The notes: generated by a model not told the origin, from the sequence alone. A stretch of DNA of 64,000 nt from Mycobacterium numidiamassiliense (GCF_900157365.1 NZ_FUEZ01000004.1:1971066-2035065); one strand, 5' to 3'; shown: positions 34,840 to 43,850, counted from the first letter of the stretch. Numbers and translations are program-made.

Positions 34840-36591
34840 ATGACCGAAATCGATTCCGGCACTGTGGATGTCGTCACCGCGAGCGTGATCCGCTCGGCGA
34901 TGGAGACCATCTGCTTTGAGATGGCGACCTATGTGTCGCGTACCGCGACCACGCCGATCCTCAACCAATCCAACGAACGCAACGCCACCATCCTGGATGC
35001 CGACGGCAAACTGGCGGCATTGTCGGTGGGCATCCCGCAGTTCATGTTGTCTTCGACCCTGCCGGTGCGGTTCGCCGCCGAGTTCTTCGCCGGGGAGTTG
35101 TATCCGGGCGACGTGATTATCGCCAACGACCCGTATAACGGTGGCGGCCATCTTCCTGATGTCAACGTGTTCTCGCCGGTGTTCGATGAGGCGGGCAACG
35201 TGATGTTGTTCGCTTCCATCCAGTGCCATCATGGCGACACGGGGGGTGCCATGGCGGGCGGCTACAACGTGTTCGCCAAGGACATCTGGAGCGAGGGGGT
35301 GCGGTATCCGTTACTGAAGATCGTCGAGGCCGGCCGTGAGCGCCGCGACGTCGTGCTGACGATGAGGGCAAACAACCGGTTGCCTGGTTTCATCGGAGAT
35401 TTGCGCTCCCAGGTGGGCGCCGCCCAACTCGGCGCGCGCCGACTCACCGACGTTATTAGTGAGTACGGGCCCGACACTGTCGAGGGCGCGATGCGCTGGT
35501 CGATCGACGACGCGACCCGGCGGTTTTCCAACGAGATCAGCGGCTGGCCGAACGGCACGTACGAAGCCGATGTGTATTGCGACTCCGATCCCGCGGGCAA
35601 CCGCGACATCCATGTGCACGTTGCTATCACCGTCGAGGGCGACCGGTTGATCATCGATTTCGAAGGCTCTGACACCAGACAAGACATCAACGCTTGGTCG
35701 ACCTTCGGCAACACCCGCGGCAACGTAATCGCTCAACTGGCTACCCTGGTCGACCCGTCGATCCCGAAGAACGAGGGCTTCTTCAACTGCATCGACCTGC
35801 GGGTGCCTAAGGGTTGTTGCCTGAATCCCCCTGAGGGCAAGCCGGTTTCAAGTGGCACGCATCATCCAGGTGTCGAGGTCGGCGACGCGATCGCCATCGC
35901 GATGAGCAAGATCATTCCCGATCGCTGTTGCCCGCAGGCCTACAAGTTCGGTAGCCCACGCCAGATGTGGGGGGATGTCGATCCACGGACCGGCAAGTCG
36001 TTCTTCGACCACGGCGGCGAGGTCAGCGCGGGCTGGGTGAGCGCCGCCAAGGGCACCGACGGGTGGGGTGCATTGTCCGCGGCCAACGGCAACCTGATCA
36101 AGGCCAGCGCCGAGATCAATGAGCAACTGTTCCCACACATCCTTCGCGGACGCAACTACCGCACCGACTCGGGAGGCGCCGGCCAGTGGAGGGGCGGTTG
36201 TGGCAGCCACTTCGTCAAGGAGGTACGCACACAGACCAAAGTCAATCAGTACGTGGTGAACCAGAGACACACCCATCCGGGAATTGCGGGGGGGTGCAAC
36301 GGCTCGCCCGACCGTGTCATGGTCGGCACAGAACTGGTCGACCCGGCGGTGTCCGGCTACCCGCTCGAGGCCGGCGAGAAGGTCGTCTACGACTTCGGCG
36401 GGGGAGGCGGCTGGGGCGAACCGCTATTGCGTGATCCGCAGGCTGTGCTGGACGACGTCTGGGACGAATATGTTTCGGTCGAAGGGGCGTTCCGCGATTA
36501 CGCGGTCGTGATCACTGGTTCGCTCGAGGAAATGACGCTGGCCGTTGACCACGAAGCCACCGAGCTCGAACGCAAGCAGCGCAACTCATGA
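34840..36591 (+). CDS. Hydantoinase B/oxoprolinase-family subunit
   Basis: Large metal-containing subunit, 583 residues, of the HyuB family. Relatives include 5-oxoprolinase, N-methylhydantoinase, caprolactamase and acetone or acetophenone carboxylases, which couple ATP use in the A subunit to ring opening or carboxylation. Metal-ligand segments are NDPYNGGGHLPDVNVFSPVF (about 88-107) and QCHHGDTGG. The C-terminal part has GGAGQWRGGCGSHFVKEV and YDFGGGGGWGEPL. ATG 34840 follows AGGAAGGG. It overlaps the A-subunit gene (ATGA). No third, gamma-like subunit is seen, which favours the hydrolase rather than acetone carboxylase branch. Confidence 0.9.
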   Translation: MTEIDSGTVDVVTASVIRSAMETICFEMATYVSRTATTPILNQSNERNATILDADGKLAALSVGIPQFMLSSTLPVRFAAEFFAGELYPGDVIIANDPYNGGGHLPDVNVFSPVFDEAGNVMLFASIQCHHGDTGGAMAGGYNVFAKDIWSEGVRYPLLKIVEAGRERRDVVLTMRANNRLPGFIGDLRSQVGAAQLGARRLTDVISEYGPDTVEGAMRWSIDDATRRFSNEISGWPNGTYEADVYCDSDPAGNRDIHVHVAITVEGDRLIIDFEGSDTRQDINAWSTFGNTRGNVIAQLATLVDPSIPKNEGFFNCIDLRVPKGCCLNPPEGKPVSSGTHHPGVEVGDAIAIAMSKIIPDRCCPQAYKFGSPRQMWGDVDPRTGKSFFDHGGEVSAGWVSAAKGTDGWGALSAANGNLIKASAEINEQLFPHILRGRNYRTDSGGAGQWRGGCGSHFVKEVRTQTKVNQYVVNQRHTHPGIAGGCNGSPDRVMVGTELVDPAVSGYPLEAGEKVVYDFGGGGGWGEPLLRDPQAVLDDVWDEYVSVEGAFRDYAVVITGSLEEMTLAVDHEATELERKQRNS

Positions 36592-38642
36592 CCACCACCG
36601 AGGGTGCCGGATACCGCATCGGCGTCGACGTCGGCGGGACCTTCACGGACTGCATATTGCGTCGCGCTGACGGGACATTGTTGATGGACAAGGTCCCGAC
36701 CACCCCGCACGACCAGAGTGAAGGCGTCCTTACCGGCATCGAAAAGCTCGCCGAGGCAGAAGGCATCGGGGTTGGCGAACTGCTGTCGCGCACCCGAACG
36801 ATCGTGCACGGCACTACCACCGCAGACAACGCGATGATCCAGATGAACGGTGCACCAACGGGTTTGATCGTCACCCGAGGTTTCAGAGACGAGATCGAGT
36901 TCCGTCGCTGCTACAAAGAGGACATCTGGGACCCGACGCTGCCCGCACCGGAGCCCATCGCTAGGCGACGGGTTCGTCTCGAGGTCGACGAACGGTTGAC
37001 CGCCGAAGGCGAGATCGACACGCCGCTTGACGACGAGCAAGTCCGCAAGGCGGCGGCGCGTCTGCGAGCGTTCGGGGTGACCTCGATCGCCATCTGCTTC
37101 TTGCATTCCTACATCAACCCGGTGCACGAGTTGCGGGCCAGGGATATCGTTCTCGACGAGTTTCCCGACGTGGAGATGATCTCGGTGTCGCATGAGATCA
37201 TGCCCAAACCGCCCGAGTTCGAACGCACCTCGACAACGTTGGTGAATGCCTATGTCGGGCCGCCGATCGCATCGTATCTCGGCCGGCTCACCGCCAGACT
37301 CGCCGACAACGGCTACCGTCATCGAGTCCTGGTGGCGACCTCGGCCGGCGGCATCGCCACCGCCGAAGCAGCGGCGAAGCGTGCCGTTGCCACAATCGGA
37401 TCGGGCCCCACCGGCGGGGTGTCTGCGGCGGCTCGCGCCGCGGACCGCGCGGGTATCGGTGATGTCGTCAGCGTCGACATGGGCGGCACCAGCTATGACG
37501 TTTGTCTGATCAGGTCGGGAAAGCCCGAGATCAAGATGGACTGGAACTGGTTTCACCGATATTGCATCGGTCTCCCGATGATCGACATCCCTTCGGTCGG
37601 TGCTGGGGGCGGCTCGATTGCTTGGGAAGAAGGCGGCGTTCTTCACGTCGGTCCACAGTCGGCGCAAAGTCAGCCTGGGCCAGTCTGTTACGGGCGCGGC
37701 GGGACCGAGCCGACGGTCACTGACGCCGATTTGGTACTCGGCCGACTCGATGCCGCCGGATTCAACAATGGCCGCACGACCCTTGACGTTGATGGTGCAC
37801 GAACCGCGGTGGCGTCGTTAGGCCGGTTGGTGGGTCTCGGCCTAGAGGAGACGGCGGCGTCGATCTTGCGTTTAGTCGATGCGAACATGACCGACGCTGT
37901 GCGCCGTGTGCTCTCCCTGGCCGGCGCCGATCCGCGCAAGCTTTCGCTCGTCGCCTTCGGCGGGATGGGAGGTGTGCACGCGACGACGCAGGCGCGGGCA
38001 CTGGGTATGCGTCGAGTAATGATTCCCCGTGCGGCAGCAGGGTTGTCAGCGCTCGGCCTGCTCAGCGCCAACCACATCGTCGACGATTCGCGTGGCTACA
38101 TCGCGCCGTGCGCCGAGGTCGATCGAGATCATCTGGCGAACCTGGCCGCCGAGCTGGAAAGTGCGGCACGCGACGAGCTCAGTGTGGCCGGCGTGCCGAC
38201 GGAGCGGGTCCGGTTGGAGTGGTCACTTCTGTTGGTGTATCCGGGCCAGACGTTCGACACCGCGATCGCGGTGGACGACCCGACCGACGTCGAAACCGCC
38301 GTCGGCGAGTTCCATCGGATTAACGCAGAGGCACGCCTGATCGAGGCACGGGCGCAGGAGCCCGTGGTCCGTGGTGTTCGCCTCACCGCAATCGGTGAAG
38401 TAGAGCCGTTGGCGCAGACCCCCCTCACCGAGGTGCAGTCGATCAAACCCACTGGACAGCGCACGATGTGGGTCGGCGACGCTTGGCACGACGCGGCGGT
38501 CTACGACATCGACGCGGTCCGGCCCGGTGTGACGGTCTCCGGTCCCGCGGCCATCGTCAGCCCGTTTACCACCGTGATCCTCGGCCCTGCTGAACACGCG
38601 AAGGCCACCCCCGACGGAGATCTATTGATCGAGCTCGACTGA
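36588..38642 (+). CDS. Hydantoinase A/oxoprolinase-family ATPase subunit
   Basis: ATP-using subunit of 684 residues with the actin/ASKHA fold. YRIGVDVGGTFTDCIL at the N-terminus is the first phosphate loop, STTLVNAYVGPPIASYLGRL leads to the second domain, and VVSVDMGGTSYDVCLI with IGSGPTGGVSAA supply further phosphate contacts; VAFGGMGGVHATTQA lies near residue 465. It works with the B subunit to phosphorylate and open an amide, lactam or imide ring, or to activate a ketone. The gene overlaps hydantoinase B by four bases and is 11 bases from the M24 gene. Confidence 0.9.
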   Translation: MTTTEGAGYRIGVDVGGTFTDCILRRADGTLLMDKVPTTPHDQSEGVLTGIEKLAEAEGIGVGELLSRTRTIVHGTTTADNAMIQMNGAPTGLIVTRGFRDEIEFRRCYKEDIWDPTLPAPEPIARRRVRLEVDERLTAEGEIDTPLDDEQVRKAAARLRAFGVTSIAICFLHSYINPVHELRARDIVLDEFPDVEMISVSHEIMPKPPEFERTSTTLVNAYVGPPIASYLGRLTARLADNGYRHRVLVATSAGGIATAEAAAKRAVATIGSGPTGGVSAAARAADRAGIGDVVSVDMGGTSYDVCLIRSGKPEIKMDWNWFHRYCIGLPMIDIPSVGAGGGSIAWEEGGVLHVGPQSAQSQPGPVCYGRGGTEPTVTDADLVLGRLDAAGFNNGRTTLDVDGARTAVASLGRLVGLGLEETAASILRLVDANMTDAVRRVLSLAGADPRKLSLVAFGGMGGVHATTQARALGMRRVMIPRAAAGLSALGLLSANHIVDDSRGYIAPCAEVDRDHLANLAAELESAARDELSVAGVPTERVRLEWSLLLVYPGQTFDTAIAVDDPTDVETAVGEFHRINAEARLIEARAQEPVVRGVRLTAIGEVEPLAQTPLTEVQSIKPTGQRTMWVGDAWHDAAVYDIDAVRPGVTVSGPAAIVSPFTTVILGPAEHAKATPDGDLLIELD

Positions 38643-38653
38643 GAGATGAATGG

Positions 38654-39928
38654 GTGGATGGCCGCCGTCGAGGCAGCGCAGCGGACGGGACGAGCGTGAC
38701 GACTGAGGACTGGTCGGCAGGAGCGACCATCGGGGGTCTGCCGATACCGGCGCGGCCCGATCTCGCCCGTATGCGTCGCGACCGCTATGACCGGTTACAG
38801 CACGAACTTCACAAACAGGAGATCGACGGGCTGGTCTTGCTGGCGTCCAGTGCGGTCAGTTATGCCACCGGAGCAACCGCACCGGCGGCCGATGGCGATC
38901 GCGCGGCACTGTTTCGCGCGGTCGCGATCGTCGGCCGGGGAGATCCCGCACCCCATCTGTACACGCCATATGTCGACGGTGCCCCACCCGACCTGGCCGA
39001 CGACCATCTGCACGGCGCACTGTTCCCCGACCTCGACGACGGATTCGACGTATTCGCTGCGGCACTAAACGCACACTTCGGTCCGAAAGCCCGGTTGGGT
39101 GTCGACGATCAAACTCACGCCATGTTGCGTGGGCTCCCCGACTTCGATTGGGTGGACGCCGGAGACGTGCTGGGCGCGGCCAAGATCATCAAAACCCCTG
39201 ATGAGCTGGCCTGTATCCGGACCGCGCAGCGCCTCAACGAATTGGCTATGGTCGATGCGCTGCGGTCGCTGCGGCCCGGCGTCCGCCAGACCGACCTGAG
39301 CGCAGTATTTCTGCGCCGGGTGTTCGAACTCGGCGCCACCGCCGGCGGGATCGACCCGATCTGGCAAGTGATGGCCCCGACCAGGGCCGAAGGCCCGTGG
39401 ACGATACACGGTGACCTCGCCTACCCGACAGTGACCACCGACCGCTTCTTACGTCACGGCGACGTCTTGTGGGTCGATGCCGGCATCATGTGGCAGGGGT
39501 ATGCCTCCGATTATGGGCGGACCTGGGTGGTCGGTTCGGCTCCAAATCCCCGCCAGGAGGCCCAGTTTCGGCGTTGGCGCGGCGTCGTCGATGCGGCGCT
39601 GGATATCCTTGCCCCCGGCGTGTCTGCGCTCGAGCTCGGTACCGCTGCCACCGCCGCCAACAATGGGATACGGCCCTGGATCACACACTTCTATCTCGCC
39701 CATGGCGTGGGCACGGAGAGTGCTGAGATGCCCTTCATTGGAACCGATTTCGGCGATAAATTCGACGACGCACTGATCATGCAACCCGGGATGGTGCTGG
39801 TGTTCGAACCGGTGATCTGGGATGAGGGAGCCGCCGGCTACCGGTCAGAAGACATTGTCGCAGTGACTGATTCGGGATGGGTGAAGTTGAGTGGCTCTAC
39901 GTACGAACCGTTCGGGTTTCCGATATGA
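38654..39928 (+). CDS. M24-family metallohydrolase (Xaa-Pro peptidase/creatinase fold), complete metal site
   Basis: Pita-bread fold hydrolase of 424 residues. All five M24 metal ligands are visible: Asp in WVDAGIMW, Asp in GYASDYGRT, His in LAHGVGTES, Glu in LVFEPVIW and Glu in YRSEDIVAV. The family covers aminopeptidase P, prolidase and creatinase; creatinase itself is metal-free, so a complete site favours peptide- or amide-bond hydrolysis. The start is uncertain: GTG 38654 has GAGAG 7 bases upstream, and GTG 38696 would remove 14 low-complexity residues. It overlaps its degenerate partner by four bases and probably acts after the hydantoinase step. Confidence 0.87.
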   Translation: MDGRRRGSAADGTSVTTEDWSAGATIGGLPIPARPDLARMRRDRYDRLQHELHKQEIDGLVLLASSAVSYATGATAPAADGDRAALFRAVAIVGRGDPAPHLYTPYVDGAPPDLADDHLHGALFPDLDDGFDVFAAALNAHFGPKARLGVDDQTHAMLRGLPDFDWVDAGDVLGAAKIIKTPDELACIRTAQRLNELAMVDALRSLRPGVRQTDLSAVFLRRVFELGATAGGIDPIWQVMAPTRAEGPWTIHGDLAYPTVTTDRFLRHGDVLWVDAGIMWQGYASDYGRTWVVGSAPNPRQEAQFRRWRGVVDAALDILAPGVSALELGTAATAANNGIRPWITHFYLAHGVGTESAEMPFIGTDFGDKFDDALIMQPGMVLVFEPVIWDEGAAGYRSEDIVAVTDSGWVKLSGSTYEPFGFPI

Positions 39929-41085
39929 GCCCGGCGGCGCGCGACCGCGGCCTACGCGTTGGCACAATGGCTTTGGAGGACGGCTCGCGCACCGACTTCA
40001 CCGGGCTACGCGCGCAGCGCCGCGCCAAGGTGTTCGACGGAATGGCACGTCACGGCCTTGATGCCCTGCTCCTCGGGGGGGTCGGCAACGTGCGGTACGT
40101 GTCGGGCGCTCGCCAACTCGGACGCGCCGGCGTGTTGGCCTTCGCCCCCGCCGCAGTGGTCGTCGCCCAAACCGGCAAAGTGCATTTGCTCTCCACCTGG
40201 GATGAAGGTGTACCGCCGGAAATCGGTCGCGAGGATCTGTACGGACTGGTGTGGAACCCGGTTAATCTGGCGAGCGAGCTTGGCGAAATACCTGGCCTGC
40301 GCGCTGCGGCACGCGTCGGCACCGACGGACTGACACCAATGTTCGCCGCGCTCATCGCCGACCACGTCACCACCGCCGAGATTGTCGACGCCGCCCCCGT
40401 GATGCAGGCCGCCCGCCAGGTCAAGACCCCCGACGAGATCACCTGCGTGAATGTCGCTGCGGCACTGGCCGAGTCCGCGCTGACAACAATGGAGGATGCG
40501 CTGCTGCCCGGAGTGGCCGAGCGTGACCTGCTCGGTGTCTACCACGAGCGGGTTGCCGTTCTCGGCGCGCCGAATCCACCCTCGGAAGCGGTCTGCTTCG
40601 CCACGCCCACCCAGGGGCCGGTGCGGTTTCGTCACCTGGCCACCGACCGGCCGATCGGCGATGGTGAACTGGTCGTGCTGGCCCCCGGTGCGTTGTATGC
40701 CGGATACGAGGCGGGCCTGGCGTGCACCCGGATCGCCGGGCGTCCTGAACCGCCGGGTGCGGCGGGACTGGCCGACCGCTGCGCACGGTCTCTTGAGGCG
40801 CTGCTGTCGGTCTGCGGACCCGGCAACACCGGTGCTGACTTGTATCGCGCGTGGCGGCAGGCCGGCAATTCGGAACCCGAGGTGGCGCTGGCCCACGGAC
40901 TGGGCCTGGGCGCGGAACCACCGGTCATCGGGTTCGGCCGCGGGGCCGATGCAGTGATCCTGCAGGACATGGTGCTCTGCGTACAGTCGTGGGTCACCGA
41001 AGTTGGCACCGGTGGCTTCCTCCAACGCGTGACCGTGCACATCGATGGTGACGGACCGTCGGTGCTGACTCGTTTCGGAAGGTAG
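39925..41085 (+). CDS. M24-family protein with degenerate metal site
   Basis: Paralogue of the preceding gene, 386 residues, with the same two-domain layout. Four of five metal ligands are replaced. The first Asp region reads LVVLAPGALY, the second GYEAGLACTR, the first Glu is Gln in LCVQSWV, and the last Glu is Gln in GFLQRVTV; only His in ALAHGLGLG remains. It is either a creatinase-like metal-free enzyme or a structural partner of the active M24 protein. ATG 39925 overlaps the upstream stop (ATGA), which implies coupled, near-equal synthesis. The VOC gene follows after 2 bases. Confidence 0.82.
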   Translation: MSPAARDRGLRVGTMALEDGSRTDFTGLRAQRRAKVFDGMARHGLDALLLGGVGNVRYVSGARQLGRAGVLAFAPAAVVVAQTGKVHLLSTWDEGVPPEIGREDLYGLVWNPVNLASELGEIPGLRAAARVGTDGLTPMFAALIADHVTTAEIVDAAPVMQAARQVKTPDEITCVNVAAALAESALTTMEDALLPGVAERDLLGVYHERVAVLGAPNPPSEAVCFATPTQGPVRFRHLATDRPIGDGELVVLAPGALYAGYEAGLACTRIAGRPEPPGAAGLADRCARSLEALLSVCGPGNTGADLYRAWRQAGNSEPEVALAHGLGLGAEPPVIGFGRGADAVILQDMVLCVQSWVTEVGTGGFLQRVTVHIDGDGPSVLTRFGR

Positions 41086-41087
41086 TA

Positions 41088-41543
41088 ATGACCAGTCATC
41101 GAACGGTTTTCAACCACGTCGGTCTTTGTGTTGCCGACCGTGCGAGGTCGCGTCGATTCTACGAGGGCCTGTTCGGATTCCAGTTCTGGTGGGAAATCGA
41201 TCCACCCGACGAGGGCACTGACCGGTTGCTGCAGATGGACTCGCCGATCGGACTGCACGCAACCTATCTCCTCCGCGACGGTCTGGTCCTCGAGTTGCTC
41301 GACTATTCGAAGCGCCGACCGCACTCCGGTGGGGACCGTGTGATGGATGAGATTGGCTTGACGCACATTTCGCTGTCGGTGTCAGATCTGGCCGCCGTAC
41401 TCGACCAGGTGGTCGAATACGGCGGATCGGTCGTGGCCGAAACCGCCACCGCGCGTTCGGCGATGGTTCGTGATCCCGACGGCCAACTGCTCGAATTGCT
41501 CGCCGACGGGTGGTTGGCGGTCTTACCGCCGCGGCCCGCCTGA
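41088..41543 (+). CDS. VOC (glyoxalase/bleomycin-resistance fold) protein
   Basis: Small metal-dependent enzyme or binding protein of 151 residues with two beta-alpha-beta-beta-beta modules. FNHVGLCVADRARSRRFYEG opens the first, and LTHISLSVSDLAAVLDQVVEYGG the second. Likely ligands are the His in FNHVG and the His in LTHIS, the Glu of LVLELLDY, and the Glu in DGQLLELLA. Family reactions include isomerisation, epimerisation and ring-cleaving dioxygenation. It is the last gene of the hydantoinase operon, and the hairpin at 41549-41580 follows directly. Confidence 0.86.
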   Translation: MTSHRTVFNHVGLCVADRARSRRFYEGLFGFQFWWEIDPPDEGTDRLLQMDSPIGLHATYLLRDGLVLELLDYSKRRPHSGGDRVMDEIGLTHISLSVSDLAAVLDQVVEYGGSVVAETATARSAMVRDPDGQLLELLADGWLAVLPPRPA

Positions 41544-41548
41544 ACCTG

Positions 41549-41580
41549 GGTGAGCGTGCGGGGCGCCCGGCACGCTCACC
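41549..41580. terminator. Strong bidirectional terminator hairpin
   Basis: GGTGAGCGTGC, a 10-base loop (itself containing the palindrome GGGCGCCC), then GCACGCTCACC form a perfect 11-bp stem. It lies between the convergent VOC and amidohydrolase genes, 6 bases after one stop and 16 bases from the other. Confidence 0.8.
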
Positions 41581-41595
41581 ACGGTCGGGATGTGA

Positions 41596-42825
41596 TCAGG
41601 TCAGGACGAGCGCAGGTACGTCGGGCTTGTGGACGATCTTGTTGGGGACCTTGAAGAGGTCGATCATGTTGCCGCCCATGACTTTCCGGACGCCCTCCTT
41701 GTCGAGGCCGTGCCCCTCGAGGTCATCGACCAGGTTGATCGGGTCGGAGAGGCCCTCCGGATGCGGCCAGTCCGAGCCGAACATGATGCGGTCGATGCCG
41801 CACAGATCGGCCATCTTTTTGAAGTCGTCTTCCCAGAAGGGCGCGACGTACACACAGCGTTTGAATGCCTCGATCGGATCCTCGGGGAACTCGTGCGGCA
41901 TCTTCGAGTGGACGTCTTTGAACTGGTAGAACAGGTAGGGCACCCACGACGCGCCGTTCTCGACCGACAAGACGCGCAGATCGGGGTTGCGGGTCAGTGC
42001 ACCATGGCAAACCAGTGCGGCCATGGTGTCCTCGATCGGCCGCTTGCCCATCGCGACCATCCGGAAGGCGGTTGGCTTGAACGGCTTGAACTCGTCGCCG
42101 GGCTCCCAGTCGTTGAGGTATTCGGCGTAGCCGCTGTCCGAGGCGTGCATCGACACCGGGATGCCGGCCTTGACGCACGCATCCCAGAACGGATCGAACT
42201 CCGGCAGGCCAAGCGAGCGGCTGCCACGATATCCGGGCACCGGCGCGGGCCGGACCAGGACGGTCTTGGCGCCCCTCTCGAGGCACCAGTCGAGTTCTTC
42301 GAGGGCGCGATCGATGTTGGCCAAGTTGATGACCGGCGTGGAGAAGATGCGGTCCTCGTAGTTGAACTGCCAGGTCTCATACATCCACTGGTTCAGCCCG
42401 TGGATGATGTCCAGGATCAGGTCCGGGTCGTCCTTCAAGCGTTCCTCGACGAGTGAGGCCAGTGTCGGGAACATCAGCGTGTAGTCCAGGCCGAGCCCGT
42501 CGAGAACCTCAAGGCGTGCCGCGGGATTGCGGAATGCCGGGATCGCCTTCATCGGCTTGCCCATCACCTCGCGAAAGCTCTTGCCGCCGCTGCCGTGCCG
42601 GAAGTATTCCTCCTGAGCGCCTGGCCGCGCAACCACTTCGAACGTCGGGTTGGGAATGTAGTCGCTGATCACGTTGCGAACCATGATCTTGGTACGGCCA
42701 TGAATGTCGATGTAATCGATGACGCCCTTACGGCTTTCCGGCAGAAATTGGGTCAGTGCTTCCTTGGGTTCGTAGAAGTGGTTGTCGGCATCGAACACCG
42801 GGAAGGAAAGCTCGCGTGATGGCAT
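41596..42825 (-). CDS. Amidohydrolase-2 family metal-dependent hydrolase
   Basis: TIM-barrel protein of 409 residues. The N-terminal FPVFDADNHFYEP is the metal-binding start (D-x-D-x-H), His in PVSMHASDSG and the FGSDWPHPEGLSDP strand (Asp-Trp-Pro-His) are further landmarks. It is a distant paralogue of the protein at 19942. The ATG is preceded by AGGAGG 6 bases upstream. A symmetric GGTAA-TGACG-TTACC site lies 35 bases before the start. An almost identical sequence precedes the TetR gene at 42916, which points to that TetR as its regulator. Confidence 0.87.
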   Translation of the reverse strand: MPSRELSFPVFDADNHFYEPKEALTQFLPESRKGVIDYIDIHGRTKIMVRNVISDYIPNPTFEVVARPGAQEEYFRHGSGGKSFREVMGKPMKAIPAFRNPAARLEVLDGLGLDYTLMFPTLASLVEERLKDDPDLILDIIHGLNQWMYETWQFNYEDRIFSTPVINLANIDRALEELDWCLERGAKTVLVRPAPVPGYRGSRSLGLPEFDPFWDACVKAGIPVSMHASDSGYAEYLNDWEPGDEFKPFKPTAFRMVAMGKRPIEDTMAALVCHGALTRNPDLRVLSVENGASWVPYLFYQFKDVHSKMPHEFPEDPIEAFKRCVYVAPFWEDDFKKMADLCGIDRIMFGSDWPHPEGLSDPINLVDDLEGHGLDKEGVRKVMGGNMIDLFKVPNKIVHKPDVPALVLT

Positions 42826-42859
42826 GGTTGCCTCCTATGCGTGTTTGTTTGCGCGAAGT

Positions 42860-42874
42860 GGTAATGACGTTACC
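42860..42874. promoter_or_regulatory. Operator of the second type, perfect inverted repeat
   Basis: GGTAA-TGACG-TTACC, 35 bases upstream of the amidohydrolase start. The 12-mer AATGACGTTACC is repeated exactly before the adjacent TetR gene. Confidence 0.65.
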
Positions 42875-42915
42875 ATCTTTAGCGGTGACACAACGCCACG
42901 AGCCGACGAGGTTGG

Positions 42916-43551
42916 TCAGTTGGGTCGGCCTGGGGCGAGGACGCCATACACGCAGAACTCATAGATGTGCCGGCCGTCGATGGGGTGTCCATTGAGTTCG
43001 ACCCCGAGCGAGCGCAGCCGCGTGGCGCCAAGAACCGACTGCATGATCAGCGCGGAGCGGGTTTCGACCTCGAGTCCGTGCTGGTAGGCACCCTCGGCGA
43101 TACCGCGTTTCAAGATGTCCTGAATCAGGACGTGCAGGGGAGAAAGGACCCGGGCGTACTCGTTGGGTCGCGACTCCGCGAGGTGGTCGTTGTAGCAGGT
43201 CAGACCCCGGTTGATGCTGTCTTGCTTCGACGATGAAGCCGGTGCGGTGATCCGCTCAATCAGCCTTTGCAAGGCGACCTGACTCTCCAGGCCGTCGGTG
43301 TCCTCGCGCCAGCGCCGGGCCGACTCCGCCATGATCTTGTCGATCAGAGCCAACAGTAATTCATCTTTTGATGAAAAGTGCTGGTAGAAAGACCGCAGCG
43401 AGGTTTTGGACCGTTCGGCGACCTCAAGCACGGTGAAGTCGGTGCGGCCGGTCTCCCCAAGGATGGCCAGAGCGGATTCGATGAAACGACTGACACGCTC
43501 CTCGGTATCCGGGCGAGCGGCGGTCTGCGGCCATCTGTTGGATTTCGCCAT
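42916..43551 (-). CDS. TetR-family regulator, likely repressor of itself and the amidohydrolase
   Basis: Repressor of 211 residues. The helix-turn-helix is in FIESALAILGETGRTDFTVLEVAERSKTSLRSFYQHFSSKDELLLALI; the C-terminal domain has CYNDHLAESRPNEYARVLSPLH. ATG 43551 is preceded by GGAGGG. Both this gene and the downstream amidohydrolase (91-base gap) have AATGACGTTACC about 35 bases before their starts, so autoregulation and control of the neighbour are likely. The effector is unknown. Confidence 0.88.
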   Translation of the reverse strand: MAKSNRWPQTAARPDTEERVSRFIESALAILGETGRTDFTVLEVAERSKTSLRSFYQHFSSKDELLLALIDKIMAESARRWREDTDGLESQVALQRLIERITAPASSSKQDSINRGLTCYNDHLAESRPNEYARVLSPLHVLIQDILKRGIAEGAYQHGLEVETRSALIMQSVLGATRLRSLGVELNGHPIDGRHIYEFCVYGVLAPGRPN

Positions 43552-43850
43552 CGCTCACCCTCCTCGCCGGTGTTGGCGGTGCGAGAATGACGTTACCGCA
43601 CCTATCCACCTGGCGCGCTCAGCGCATCAGCATCGCAGCTCTGGTCGGAATAGATACCGTCGCTGTTTGGTTGGAATTCGGTTATCGAATTGGACGAACT
43701 CGAGATCGATTGGGCGCGATGACGACGAGATGTCATCTCGTGAACTCCCCGGGCCTCATCGCACACAGGCGGTGACATGGCGTAGGGCGCCGAAGGAAGA
43801 ACTTCGGAAGGGTTCCTGCCTTGCCTCGCGCCCTATCTAGCGCATCCTGC
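43552..43850. other. Intergenic region between two TetR genes
   Basis: About 300 bases, fairly AT-rich for this window, with no gene seen. It holds the AATGACGTTACC copy at 43586-43597 and the downstream end of the TetR gene at 43851. Confidence 0.5.
43586..43597. promoter_or_regulatory. Second copy of the AATGACGTTACC operator
   Basis: An exact 12-base match to 42863-42874; the left arm (GAGAA in place of GGTAA) is less symmetric. It lies 35 bases upstream of the TetR start at 43551. Confidence 0.6.

Noticed and set aside
34562-34843. 93-codon forward frame before hydantoinase B
   Set aside because: Gly/Arg-rich product without similarity; overlaps the hydantoinase start out of frame; no ribosome site.
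36498-37667. 389-codon minus-strand frame over hydantoinase A
   Set aside because: Shadow frame; the forward strand has clear phosphate-binding motifs throughout.
40006-41040. 344-codon minus-strand frame over the second M24 gene
   Set aside because: Considered because the M24 protein is degenerate, but the forward frame keeps the fold pattern and the reverse product has no recognisable domain.
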